Numbered from the stretch's first letter, positions 16,457-25,144 are shown. The stretch: 33,424 nt of DNA from Bradyrhizobium sp. ORS 375 (GCF_000239775.1 NZ_CAFI01000025.1:1-33424), one strand, 5' to 3'. Numbers and translations are program-made. Notes: generated by a model from the letters alone, not told the origin.

Positions 16457-17947
16457 ATGGACAAGTCTATCTTTGCCGCGATGCCGAGCCTGACGCCGAC
16501 CCTCGGGTTTGCGTCGATGATCGGACTAGGCCTGTTCTCACTGGCCCTGTCCTACGCCGTGAAGACCCTGCTCGTTCGCAACACCCACGACTTCATCATC
16601 GCTGATCGTCGCGTCGGTTTCGGCTTCGGCGTCGGCTCCGTCATCGCGGTGTGGACCTGGGCCATGGCGGTGATGATGAGCTCGGCCATGACCTATCAAT
16701 GGGGACTGTCCGGCCTGTTCTGGTTCGTGGTGCCGAACGGCTTCGCCGTGATGGCGATGATTCCGTTCGCGCGCATCCTGCGCAAGAACATGCCGGAAGG
16801 CTACACGATCTCCGAGTTCATCGAGTACCGCTTCAGCCGGTCCAAGGTCGCGACCGCGATCGTGACCGTGACGATGATCTTCGGCATCATCCTGGAGATC
16901 CTGATCAACCTGAAGGGCACCTCGGTGGTGGTCTCGACGGTATTCGGGATCGACTGGAAGGTCGCGACCGTCGTCGGCATCATCTGCGTGCTGGTCTATT
17001 CCTATTTCGGCGGCTTGTGGACCAGCGTCATGACGGGAACGCTGAACACGCTGATGATCACCGTGCCCGCCGCGATCGTGGTCGCCGCAGTCTACGCCGT
17101 AATCCCCGGCGGATCGGAGGCCGTGTTCAAGGCAGCCGGCGCCGCCGATGCGCGCAATTTGTCGGTGCTGCGTCCCGACGCGGCCGCGGGCTTCGGCATC
17201 ACGCTCGCCTTCGGTCTTCTTGCGGCGACGGTCTCGGACCAGACGTTCTGGCAGAAGGTGTGGGCGATCAAGAGCCGCGACGTCGGCCGCGTATTCCTGT
17301 GGTCGGGCGCGCTGTTCTATCCGATCCCGATCTGCCTCGGCATGCTCGGCCTGGTCGGCATCGCCTATGGTCTGAAGCCGGCGGATTTCGGCGGCGACAT
17401 AGTCGCCGTCGGTCCCTACATCGTCTCGCATATCGGCCTCGGACTGACGCTGGTACTGCTCTACGTGCTGGTCATCCTCGCCGCCTGCTACTCGACGATC
17501 GACGGCGCCAGCGCCGCGCTGTCCTCGGTCGTCGCCGTCGACATCGTCAAGCGCTACTTCCCGCAGACCTCCGAGAGCAGCCTGTTCGTGATCACCAAGC
17601 TGTCGGTGCTGCTGGGCGGCATCATCGCCACTTTGATCGTGCTCTCCGGCCTCGATTTCACGACCCTGGTCCTGACGACCTATGCGCTGAAGACCTCGAT
17701 CCTGCTGCCGCTGGTGCTGTCGATCCTGTGGCCGAAGACCAACATGGTCGGCTTCGTCGGCGGCATTGCGCTGGCGATCGCGGTGGGCATGCCGATCTAC
17801 GCGACGGCCGGCGAGCTGATCGGGACGCTGTCGATCCTGGCGATCAGTGGCCTGACCGTCGTCATCGCCGGCCTGATCGGCGGCAAGGACTTCGATCTCG
17901 CGGGCCTGCGTCGCATCGGCGACGAAGTCTCGGCGCCGGCCGAATAG
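16457..17947 (+). CDS. sodium:solute symporter family transporter
   Basis: The 496-residue protein is strongly hydrophobic with about 13 predicted membrane helices and features of the SSS family: PEGYTISEFIEYRFSRSK after helix 3, the signature-like YSYFGGLWTSVMTGTLNTLM, and a conserved region ACYSTIDGASAALSSVVAVD in the later half. SSS transporters couple uptake of sugars, amino acids, urea or carboxylates to sodium influx across the inner membrane. Placed 17 bp after the reductase with GGAG before its ATG, it probably imports the substrate of the monooxygenases. The substrate is unknown. Confidence 0.9.
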   Translation: MDKSIFAAMPSLTPTLGFASMIGLGLFSLALSYAVKTLLVRNTHDFIIADRRVGFGFGVGSVIAVWTWAMAVMMSSAMTYQWGLSGLFWFVVPNGFAVMAMIPFARILRKNMPEGYTISEFIEYRFSRSKVATAIVTVTMIFGIILEILINLKGTSVVVSTVFGIDWKVATVVGIICVLVYSYFGGLWTSVMTGTLNTLMITVPAAIVVAAVYAVIPGGSEAVFKAAGAADARNLSVLRPDAAAGFGITLAFGLLAATVSDQTFWQKVWAIKSRDVGRVFLWSGALFYPIPICLGMLGLVGIAYGLKPADFGGDIVAVGPYIVSHIGLGLTLVLLYVLVILAACYSTIDGASAALSSVVAVDIVKRYFPQTSESSLFVITKLSVLLGGIIATLIVLSGLDFTTLVLTTYALKTSILLPLVLSILWPKTNMVGFVGGIALAIAVGMPIYATAGELIGTLSILAISGLTVVIAGLIGGKDFDLAGLRRIGDEVSAPAE

Positions 17948-18008
17948 ATGCGTCGGCGCGCGCCTGCGGCCGCGCGCCCGTTCCTCTCATCTTCCAAAGG
18001 AGCCAAAC

Positions 18009-18299
18009 ATGTACGTCCTGATCACCATCGTCGGCCTTCTCGTGACGCTGTTCTTCCTCGCGGGCTTCTGGCGCGGCCTGCAGAACGCCATCGCCGAATA
18101 TCGCAGCGGCGCGCCGGAGCCGACCGACGTTCCCGACTATGGCTATGGCAGCCTCGCCGCGGTGTCGGTCATCGCCTCCGCCGTGATCATTGCCGGCGTC
18201 GGCTTCAGCCCCGCGATGATCTATGCCGGCCCGCTGCTCGCGCTGGTGACGGCGGCCGGATGCGGGCTCGCCTTCTTCGTCGAGCAGACGCGCGCCTGA
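18009..18299 (+). CDS. small hydrophobic membrane protein of unknown function
   Basis: A 96-residue protein with three probable membrane helices: residues 1-20, ~48-66 and ~68-88, separated by the polar segment NAIAEYRSGAPEPTDVPDYG. I do not recognise a family. It lies 61 bp after the transporter gene, with AAGGAG before the ATG, and 60 bp before the second monooxygenase gene, so it is part of the cluster and may be an accessory subunit of the symporter. Its codon use is like that of its neighbours, which supports a real gene. Confidence 0.75.
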   Translation: MYVLITIVGLLVTLFFLAGFWRGLQNAIAEYRSGAPEPTDVPDYGYGSLAAVSVIASAVIIAGVGFSPAMIYAGPLLALVTAAGCGLAFFVEQTRA

Positions 18300-18359
18300 C
18301 CACCGCACACCGAATTTCACGACCGACGGGATGAGTTCCGGACGCAGGGAGAGCATTGC

Positions 18360-19688
18360 ATGACGACGACCACCAAGAAGAAGGCGCATCTTCTGGGATT
18401 CATCCAGCACGGCGTCAACAGCCACGCCACCGGCATGTGGCGCCACGTCAAGGACAAGATCGGCTGGGATTTCGCCCGGCCCGAATATTGGCAGCACATG
18501 GCGCGGACCATGGAGCGCGGCCTCTTCGACGCCATGTTCATCGCCGACGAGCTCGCGCCCTACAACACCCACGAGGACAGCTCGGATGCGATCGTGAAAT
18601 GGGCGGTGCAGTGCCCGACGCACGAGCCGTCGACGATCGTGCCGATCATCACCACGGCGACGAAGCATCTCGGCGTCGGCGTCACCCTGTCGACGGCGTT
18701 CGAGCATCCCTATTCGATGTGCCGCCGACTCTCCAGCCTCGACCATCTCTCGAACGGACGCATCGCCTGGAATATCGTGTCGTCCTACTCCAAAAGCGAA
18801 TGGGACGCCTATGGCCACACCATGACCGAGCGCAGCGGCCGCTACGACCGGCTCGAGGAGTACATGGAGGTCTGCTACCAGCTGTGGGATTCCTGGGAGC
18901 CGGATGCGATCATTGCCGACAAGGCCTCGGGCGTCTATGCCGATCCGGCCAAGATCAAGGTCGTGAACCACGAGGGCAAATACTACAAGTGCCACGGCCG
19001 GCACTTCTGCGCGCCGTCGCCGCAGGGGCGTCCGGTGCTGTGGCAGGCCGGCTCCTCGAACCAGGGGCGCGACTTCGCCGCCAAGCACGCCGAGGCGATC
19101 TTCGCCGTGCATCCGAACGTCGCGCGCATGAAGCAATATGCGACCGACCTCAACGAGCGGCTCGCCGGCAAGTTCGACCGCAAGCCGGGCTCGGTGAAAC
19201 TGATCTACGGCCTGCAGACGGTGGTCGCAGAGACGCGCTCGGAGGCGCAGGAGAAATATGCGCGGATCAAGGAGTGCATTCCGCCCGAGGGCGCGCTGGC
19301 CTGGATGTCCGGTCATTTCGGGCTCGACTTCTCGAAATTCGACGGCGACGCGATCGTGCAGAATATCGAGGTGCCGGGCATCCAGGGCCTGTTCGAGTCC
19401 ATCATCTACGCCAAGGGTGGCGCGCCGGTGACGGTCAAGGAGGCGGCGATGATCTATGCGCAGGGCATGGGCATGCCGGTCGCGGTCGGCACCGCCAAGG
19501 ACATCGCCGACCAGATGGAGCAGTACATGGACGAAGGCGGCGCCGACGGCTTCATGCTGGCGGCGACCTACACGCCCGGCTGCTTCGAGGAGTTCGCCGA
19601 CCTCGTCGTGCCTGAGCTGCAGCGCCGCGGCCGGTTTCGGACGCGATACACCGGCACGACGTTACGGGACAATCTGCTGGAGGACTGA
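18360..19688 (+). CDS. NtaA/SnaA/DszA-family FMN-dependent monooxygenase
   Basis: The 442-residue protein belongs to the longer luciferase-like group with nitrilotriacetate (NtaA), EDTA (EmoA), pristinamycin (SnaA) and dibenzothiophene-sulfone (DszA) monooxygenases. It shows LLGFIQHGVNSHATGMWRH at the N-terminus, NIVSSYSKSEWDAYG from residue 138, RYDRLEEYMEV from 161 and WQAGSSNQGRDFAAKHAEAI in the second half. Such enzymes use FMNH2 supplied by a partner reductase; the only one nearby is in this cluster. Substrate cannot be deduced. The gene is convergent with tarD 25 bp away. Confidence 0.9.
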   Translation: MTTTTKKKAHLLGFIQHGVNSHATGMWRHVKDKIGWDFARPEYWQHMARTMERGLFDAMFIADELAPYNTHEDSSDAIVKWAVQCPTHEPSTIVPIITTATKHLGVGVTLSTAFEHPYSMCRRLSSLDHLSNGRIAWNIVSSYSKSEWDAYGHTMTERSGRYDRLEEYMEVCYQLWDSWEPDAIIADKASGVYADPAKIKVVNHEGKYYKCHGRHFCAPSPQGRPVLWQAGSSNQGRDFAAKHAEAIFAVHPNVARMKQYATDLNERLAGKFDRKPGSVKLIYGLQTVVAETRSEAQEKYARIKECIPPEGALAWMSGHFGLDFSKFDGDAIVQNIEVPGIQGLFESIIYAKGGAPVTVKEAAMIYAQGMGMPVAVGTAKDIADQMEQYMDEGGADGFMLAATYTPGCFEEFADLVVPELQRRGRFRTRYTGTTLRDNLLED

Positions 19689-19713
19689 GCCGCACGTAAA
19701 ACCTGCCTTCATC

Positions 19714-20883
19714 TCACGCGCTCAAGGCACGCATCTCCGCGTACAGATCCGACTTGCCCTCGAAGCCGATGCCCGGGAGGTCGGGCATCGTGATGTGGCC
19801 GTCCACCACCTTCACGCCGTCGGGAAAGCCGCCATAGGGCTGGAAAAGATCCGGATAGCTCTCATTGCCGCCGAGGCCGAGGCCGGCGGCGATGTTCAGC
19901 GACATCTGGTGGCCGCCATGCGGGATGCAGCGGGACGGCGACCAGCCGTACGCGTCGAGCACGTCGAGCGTGCGCAGATATTCGCACAGGCCGTAGGACA
20001 GCGCGCAGTCGAATTGCAGCCAGTCGCGGTCCGGGCGCATGCCGCCGTAGCGGATCAGATTGCGCGCGTCCTGGTGGCTGAACAGGTTCTCGCCGGTGGC
20101 CATCGGTCCGGGATAGAAACCGGCCAGCGTCGCCTGCAGATGATAGTCGAGCGGATCGCCCGCTTCCTCGTACCAGAACAGCGGATAGTCGCGCAGCATC
20201 TTGGCGTAGGCGATCGCGGTCTCCAGGTCGAAGCGGCCATTGGCGTCGACGGCGAGCTGATTGTTCGGGCCGATCTCGTCGAGCACGGCCTCGATGCGCT
20301 GGCGGTCCTCGTCGATCGGCGCGCCGCCGATCTTCATCTTCACGACAGTGTAGCCGCGCTCGAGATAGCCGCGCATCTCGCGGCGCAGCGCCGAGAGATC
20401 CTTGCCCGGATAGTAATAGCCGCCGGCGGCGTAGACGAACACGCGCGGATCGGCCTTGCGGTCGTGACGTTCGGCGAGCAGGCGGAACAGCGGCTTGTCG
20501 GCGATCTTCGCCACCGCGTCCCAGATCGCCATGTCGAGCGTGCCGACCGCGACCGAGCGCTCGCCGTGACCGCCGGGCTTCTCGTTCGTCATCATCGCCG
20601 CCCAGGCCTTGTCGGGATCGATGTTGTCCTTGGTCGCATCGAGCAGCGCGACCGGATCGGCCTCCAACAGGCGCGCGCGAAAGCGCTCTCGGATCAGGCC
20701 GCCCTGGCCGTAGCGGCCGTTGGAATTGAAGCCGTAGCCGACGACCGGACGCCCGTTGCGCTCCACATTGGTGACGACGGCGACCAGGCTCGACGTCATC
20801 TTTGTGAAGTCGATATAGGCGTTGCGGATCGGCGACGAGATCGGCTTGGTCACCTCGCGGACGTCGACGATGCGGATGGTCAT
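19714..20883 (-). CDS. tarD: D(-)-tartrate dehydratase
   Basis: An enolase-superfamily dehydratase of 389 residues that agrees over its full length with my memory of the structurally characterised Bradyrhizobium japonicum TarD. All expected active-site residues are at matching positions: K102, K182 and K184 (KMK), metal ligands D213 (DANGR), E239 and E265 (ATGEN), and H322 (CIPHGGHQ). It removes water from D-tartrate to give oxaloacetate, with Mg2+, in the cytoplasm. The ATG at 20883 gives the same length and N-terminus as the known enzyme; longer frames are spurious. It is transcribed alone, towards the monooxygenase cluster. Confidence 0.93.
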   Translation of the reverse strand: MTIRIVDVREVTKPISSPIRNAYIDFTKMTSSLVAVVTNVERNGRPVVGYGFNSNGRYGQGGLIRERFRARLLEADPVALLDATKDNIDPDKAWAAMMTNEKPGGHGERSVAVGTLDMAIWDAVAKIADKPLFRLLAERHDRKADPRVFVYAAGGYYYPGKDLSALRREMRGYLERGYTVVKMKIGGAPIDEDRQRIEAVLDEIGPNNQLAVDANGRFDLETAIAYAKMLRDYPLFWYEEAGDPLDYHLQATLAGFYPGPMATGENLFSHQDARNLIRYGGMRPDRDWLQFDCALSYGLCEYLRTLDVLDAYGWSPSRCIPHGGHQMSLNIAAGLGLGGNESYPDLFQPYGGFPDGVKVVDGHITMPDLPGIGFEGKSDLYAEMRALSA

Positions 20884-21071
20884 CGGTGTGCTCCTGATCG
20901 TGCCGGCGCGGGCCGTGCCGACAGCCTCCGGCGGCTGCAGACCCCGATTCGCCGCGCGGCTGGCGCATTGCGACGGGGCCGGGAGGCCGAAGCGACCCAC
21001 TTGAAATCCTGATGGCCGGCATGATCTCTGTTCGACGGCGGCAGCACCCACGGCCGCAGGAGACCCGCCGC

Positions 21072-21554
21072 GTGAGCGTTGCATTCACCAAGGAAGAGAG
21101 CGCCGAGACCGCGGCGGAGACGATGCTGCCGGACCGCCCGGTGTCGCCGCATCCGAATCTCGTCACCGACGCCGGCCTGAAGGCGCTGCAGGATCAGCTG
21201 CGCGAGGCGCAGGCGGCCTACGAGGCCGCGCAGGCGATCGCCGACGTCAACGAGCGCCGCCGCGAAGCGGCGCTGCCGCTGCGCGACGCGCGCTATTTCG
21301 CGGCCCGGCTGCGCACCGCCCAGCTGATGCCGCAGCCCGCCTCGACCGAGGCGATCGCGTTCGGCAGCACGGTGACGTTCCGGCGCGGCGACGGCCGCAC
21401 CCAGACCTATCGGATCGTCGGCGAGGACGAGGCCGATCCGAAGCGCGGCACGATCTCGCACGTCTCGCCGGTGGCGCAGCGGCTGATCGGCAAGGCGGTC
21501 GGCGATGTCGTCGAGGTGACCGGACAGGAGCTGGAGATCCTTCAGATTGCCTGA
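21072..21554 (+). CDS. GreA/GreB-family transcription factor with an atypical coiled-coil tip
   Basis: With the GTG at 21072 (AGGAG about 10 nt upstream) the product is 160 residues, near GreA length. An N-terminal coiled-coil (residues ~32-85, LVTDAGLKALQDQLREAQAAY) is followed by the C-terminal FKBP-like domain (AFGSTVTFRRGDG, GTISHVSPVAQRLIGKAVGD). In cleavage factors the hairpin tip carries an invariant GDLxEN-like acidic motif; here that position reads ADVNERRREAALPLRDA, without it. It should bind RNA polymerase through the secondary channel, but transcript cleavage stimulation is doubtful. The upstream ATG at 21012 is less likely. Confidence 0.83.
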   Translation: MSVAFTKEESAETAAETMLPDRPVSPHPNLVTDAGLKALQDQLREAQAAYEAAQAIADVNERRREAALPLRDARYFAARLRTAQLMPQPASTEAIAFGSTVTFRRGDGRTQTYRIVGEDEADPKRGTISHVSPVAQRLIGKAVGDVVEVTGQELEILQIA

Positions 21555-21611
21555 GCCGCGCGCCATGCCGGCGACATGTGGCGGCGGCAACGCCCGTCGG
21601 GGCAGGCTGAC

Positions 21612-22082
21612 ATGCTGAGGCTTGGGATCATCTCCGACACGCACGGCCTGTTGCGGCCGGAGGCGGAGCGGCGGCTGGCCGGGGTCGATCACATCATTCA
21701 TGCCGGCGACATCGGCCGGCCCGAGATCATCGAGCGGCTGCGCCGGATCGCGCCGGTCACCGCGATCCGCGGCAATATCGATACGGCGGATTGGGCCAAG
21801 GCTTACGCCGAGACCGAGACGATCGGCCTCGGCGGCCGCACCTTTTACGTCGTGCACGATGTTCACAATCTGGGGATCGATCCGGCCGCTGAAGGCATCG
21901 ACGCCGTCATCTCCGGCCATTCGCATCGCGCCCGGATCGAGACCGTGGGCGGCGTGCTCTATCTCAATCCGGGCAGCGCCGGGCCGCGCCGCTTCAAGCT
22001 GCCGATCACGCTGGCGAGGCTCGATATCTCCTCGAGAACTCTGGCGCCCGTCATCCACGATCTCGGCACACCTGATCAATAA
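21612..22082 (+). CDS. YfcE/MJ0936-family metallophosphoesterase
   Basis: A 156-residue calcineurin-like phosphodiesterase. The metal-binding motifs are in order: D-x-H in ISDTHG, GD in IIHAGDIG, the GN-x-D motif in IRGNIDTAD, H in VVHDVH, and GHSH in ISGHSHRA, followed by NPGSAG. Members are Mn2+-dependent phosphodiesterases with activity on model substrates and possibly cyclic dinucleotides or RNA ends; the natural substrate is unknown. The ATG at 21612 begins directly with the first beta-strand (MLRLGIIS). It overlaps the convergent gene end by 7 bp. Confidence 0.9.
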   Translation: MLRLGIISDTHGLLRPEAERRLAGVDHIIHAGDIGRPEIIERLRRIAPVTAIRGNIDTADWAKAYAETETIGLGGRTFYVVHDVHNLGIDPAAEGIDAVISGHSHRARIETVGGVLYLNPGSAGPRRFKLPITLARLDISSRTLAPVIHDLGTPDQ

Positions 22083-22948
22083 TCCTTCAGCAGCCGCTCG
22101 ATGTAGTCGAGCTCGATCTGCGGCCGCGACGGATCGGCGGAGCGGCGGCGCAGCTCCTCGAGGATGCGGCGGACGCGCTGCACGTCGATTTCGCCGGGGA
22201 TCTTCTGCGAGAAATCGTCGACGTCGCGGCCGTGCAGCGGCCGGCCGAGCGGATCGGTCGGCGGCGACCCGGCCTGCCGCCCGGGCGCCTGGCCCGGACC
22301 GTCGCCCGGCTGGTCGCCATCGCCCTGCTGCATCGCCTCGGCGAGGCTCTGCGCGCCCTTGCGCAGCGCGTCCAGCGCCTTGCCCTGCGACTCCACCGCG
22401 CCATCGGCATTGTTCTCGCCGAGCTGACTGCCGGCGTCGCCCATCGCGCCATCGGCCTCGTCGAGACCGTCGCCGCCGTCGCCCTGATCGCCGTCGTCAC
22501 CGGGATCGCCCTGCTGCCCCTGCTGGCCCGGTTGTCCCTTCTGTCCCTGCTGGCCCTTCTGACCTTTCTCGCCCTTCTGGCCCTTTTCGGCCTTCGGGTT
22601 CATGCCGCGCTTGGCGAGCTGCTCCTGCAGCTGCTTCAGCCGGTCGCGCAGCGCCTGCTGCTCCTGCTGCAGGTCGCCGGTCAGATAGCGTTCGAGCTCG
22701 CGGATGGCCGACGACTGATGGTTGGCGCTCTCGCTGGTGCTCTTGTTCTTGAGGCTGTCGATCGAGTCCTGCATGGCCTGCTCGGCCTTGTCGAGATACT
22801 CGTCCAGCGCCTCGGCGAAGGCGGGCGCCGCGATCAGGCAGCACCCGGCAAGCACGCTCGCCTGCAGCAGCGCGCGGGCGCGGCGGCGGCGAAAGCTCCG
22901 CGCCGGCGCCGCCGGCGATCCCTGTCGATCAATCCTGCGGTTCATCAT
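22076..22948 (-). CDS. separate C-terminal half of a DUF4175/TIGR02302 protein, with signal peptide and collagen-like repeat
   Basis: The 290-residue product ends with DEIDVQR-like IPGEIDVQRVRRILEELRRRS and IELDYIERLLKDY, the hallmark C-terminus of the TIGR02302 family, which I recall as one protein of ~850 residues. Here it is a separate ORF that begins with its own Sec-type signal peptide (basic RRRRAR, hydrophobic core, likely cleavage after AFA at residue 45). Residues ~123-161 form about 13 Gly-X-Y triplets (GQK, GEK, GQQ, GDP, GDD), a collagen-like run. The start is 3 nt after the stop of the upstream half, so the two should be coupled. Residues 46-90 match nothing I recognise. Confidence 0.8.
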   Translation of the reverse strand: MMNRRIDRQGSPAAPARSFRRRRARALLQASVLAGCCLIAAPAFAEALDEYLDKAEQAMQDSIDSLKNKSTSESANHQSSAIRELERYLTGDLQQEQQALRDRLKQLQEQLAKRGMNPKAEKGQKGEKGQKGQQGQKGQPGQQGQQGDPGDDGDQGDGGDGLDEADGAMGDAGSQLGENNADGAVESQGKALDALRKGAQSLAEAMQQGDGDQPGDGPGQAPGRQAGSPPTDPLGRPLHGRDVDDFSQKIPGEIDVQRVRRILEELRRRSADPSRPQIELDYIERLLKDY

Positions 22949-22951
22949 GCG

Positions 22952-25144
22952 TCACCGCGCTCCCTGCGAGTCGCGCCAATTGCGGAGCTGGGTCTTGAGG
23001 CTTTCCTGCTGCTTCAGGATGCTCTCCAGCTCCTCGGGGGAGGCGCTGAGCGTCTTCTCGCGCAGCTCCTTCGACTTCTTCAGGATCAGCTCGACCTCCT
23101 TGGGCAGCGGCACCTGGCCCTGGTCGCGCTGATTGCGGCCGCGCTCGCGCCGGGAATCCTGGCCCTTCTTGAAGGTCTTGTTGCGCAGCTGATCCTGCTT
23201 GCGGATGATGTCGTTGAGCTCGTTGAGCGCCTGCTCCATCTCGTTGTCGCCGCCCTGCTGGGGCCGCGCCGTCTGCAGGTTCTCCAGCATCTGCTGCAGC
23301 TGCTCGAGCAGCTCGCGCGCGCCGTCCTTGTCGCCGGAGCGCGCCATGCGCTCCATGCGGTCGATCATGTTCTGCAGGTCCTGCGGCCGCACGAACTTGG
23401 TGTTGGGATCGGGCGCCCGCTGCGACATCTGCGGATTGTTGCGCAACTGCTCGGCGAGCTGGCGCATGTAGTTGTCCATCGCCTTTCGCAGATCATCGGC
23501 GAGCTTCTTGATCTCGTCGTCGCTGGCGCCGCGGTCCAGCGCCTGCTTGAGCGCGTCCTGCGCCGCGCGCAGCGCCTTCTCGACGTCGGAGATGTTGCCG
23601 TCCTCGATGGTGACGGCGAGCGACCACAGGCTCGCGACCACCTCGCGCAGCGCATCGTCGGTGCGCGCGGCTTCGAGCTGGCGGGTCACCGAATGCAGGC
23701 CGAGATACTGGCCGGGGTCGGGCGTGAACATTTCGGGCGCGATCGCCAGCGCGTCCAGCGCGGTGAACACGTCGCCATTGCGGTTGGCGTCGAGCGCGAG
23801 AATGCGGCGCTGCTCGATCAGGGCCCGCGCCAGCGGCTTCGTGAACAGCCGCTCCGGCAGGCGGGTGTCGAACGGCTCGCTCCTGCCCTCGTTGCCGGCC
23901 TCGTCCTTGGCGGTCAGCGTGATCGTGACCTCGGCGCCGGCGTAAGGGTCTTCGCTGAGATCCTTGACGGTCTGGCCGACGCCGTTGCGGGTCCGCGCAT
24001 TCGGCAGCACCAGGGCAAACTCCGGCGGCTGGAACAGCGGCCGCGCGGCCGGCGCGTCGGCAGGCTTGTCGGCGGCGCGCGCGGTGATCCTGGCCTTGGC
24101 TTCGGTGACGCCGTAATCATCCTCGAGCTTGTAGGACAGTTTCAGCGAGCCGCGCGCCTGGCGCTCGGGGTCCTTGGCCATGCTGATGACCGGCGGCTTG
24201 TCCGGCGTCGCGGTGAAGGCCCATTGCGGCTGGCCGGAGGGCGCGCGCACATGGGCGGTGCCGTCGGTCTTGATCAGGAAATGCTTCTCGGTCGTGCCCT
24301 TGGGCGCGGCCTCGCCGGCGGCGACCTCGCTTGGCGCGGCCTCGGCGACGCCGCCCGAGGTGATCACGTCGAGCGTGGCGCCGCTGGAGCGCACGATCAG
24401 GGTGGAGCCCGCGGGCACCACGATCGGACCGCTCGCCGGCACCGCGCCTTCCTTGTTGGCGGAGGAGAGGATGATCGGCGGCTTCGCGGTGTAGAGCGGC
24501 GGCTTGACCCAGGCATCGACCCGGATCGGCACCGTCGTCAGCACGCCGTTCCAGTCGAACGCCGCGGCGATGCGCAGCCTCCGCTCGTCGCCGGCGGCAA
24601 ACCAGGTCGCGACCAGCAGCACGATGACCAGCGCGCGCACCGCCCAGGGATCATGCAGCGACAGCCGCGGCCGCGGCGTGCCGGCGCGGATGCGCTTGAT
24701 CGAGGCGAGCGTGCGCTCGCGCTGCGCCTGCCACAGCGCCCGCGCAATCGGATCCTGGGTGGACAGCGTGTCGGTCAGCGCGGTGGCGGGACGATGGGCG
24801 ATGCCCGAACCGCGGTCGAGCCGCGCCAGGCCCTCCTCGCGCGTCGGCCAGCGGAAGCGCAGCGCCGGGACCGCGGCGCCAAGAAACAACAGAACGAACA
24901 GCACGACGCCGACCGCCCGCGCCAGCAGTGGCAGGCCGAGCCACAGCCCGGCCCAGGAGACGATCAGAAACAGGCCGATGACCGTGAGCAACCGCGCCAG
25001 ATGCGGCCAGCCCTGCTCCCAGGCGATGGCGAGCCGCGCCCGCTGCAGCGCCTGCGCCAGCTTGAGCCGCGCGAGGGCATCGCTGGAAAGCCGATCGGGA
25101 GTGCTGCTTGCCGGCGAGGCCGGCTCGTTCGTGAGGCCGCTCAA
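22952..25144 (-). CDS. DUF4175/TIGR02302 membrane protein, N-terminal part
   Basis: The 730-residue protein starts at TTG (GGAGAG 8 nt upstream). Two hydrophobic helices near residues 52-70 and 77-95 and a third near 175 precede a large, probably periplasmic region with the family blocks FDWNGV, VDAWVKPPLYTAKPPIIL, SYKLEDDYGVTEA and FTKPLARALIEQRRILALD, then helical, Q-rich coiled-coil segments (ELLEQLQQMLENLQ). The family is conserved in alphaproteobacteria with no proven role. The ORF stops ahead of the usual C-terminal region, which follows as a separate ORF. It is the first gene of the pair and is divergent from the repeat-rich gap. Confidence 0.85.
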   Translation of the reverse strand: MSGLTNEPASPASSTPDRLSSDALARLKLAQALQRARLAIAWEQGWPHLARLLTVIGLFLIVSWAGLWLGLPLLARAVGVVLFVLLFLGAAVPALRFRWPTREEGLARLDRGSGIAHRPATALTDTLSTQDPIARALWQAQRERTLASIKRIRAGTPRPRLSLHDPWAVRALVIVLLVATWFAAGDERRLRIAAAFDWNGVLTTVPIRVDAWVKPPLYTAKPPIILSSANKEGAVPASGPIVVPAGSTLIVRSSGATLDVITSGGVAEAAPSEVAAGEAAPKGTTEKHFLIKTDGTAHVRAPSGQPQWAFTATPDKPPVISMAKDPERQARGSLKLSYKLEDDYGVTEAKARITARAADKPADAPAARPLFQPPEFALVLPNARTRNGVGQTVKDLSEDPYAGAEVTITLTAKDEAGNEGRSEPFDTRLPERLFTKPLARALIEQRRILALDANRNGDVFTALDALAIAPEMFTPDPGQYLGLHSVTRQLEAARTDDALREVVASLWSLAVTIEDGNISDVEKALRAAQDALKQALDRGASDDEIKKLADDLRKAMDNYMRQLAEQLRNNPQMSQRAPDPNTKFVRPQDLQNMIDRMERMARSGDKDGARELLEQLQQMLENLQTARPQQGGDNEMEQALNELNDIIRKQDQLRNKTFKKGQDSRRERGRNQRDQGQVPLPKEVELILKKSKELREKTLSASPEELESILKQQESLKTQLRNWRDSQGAR

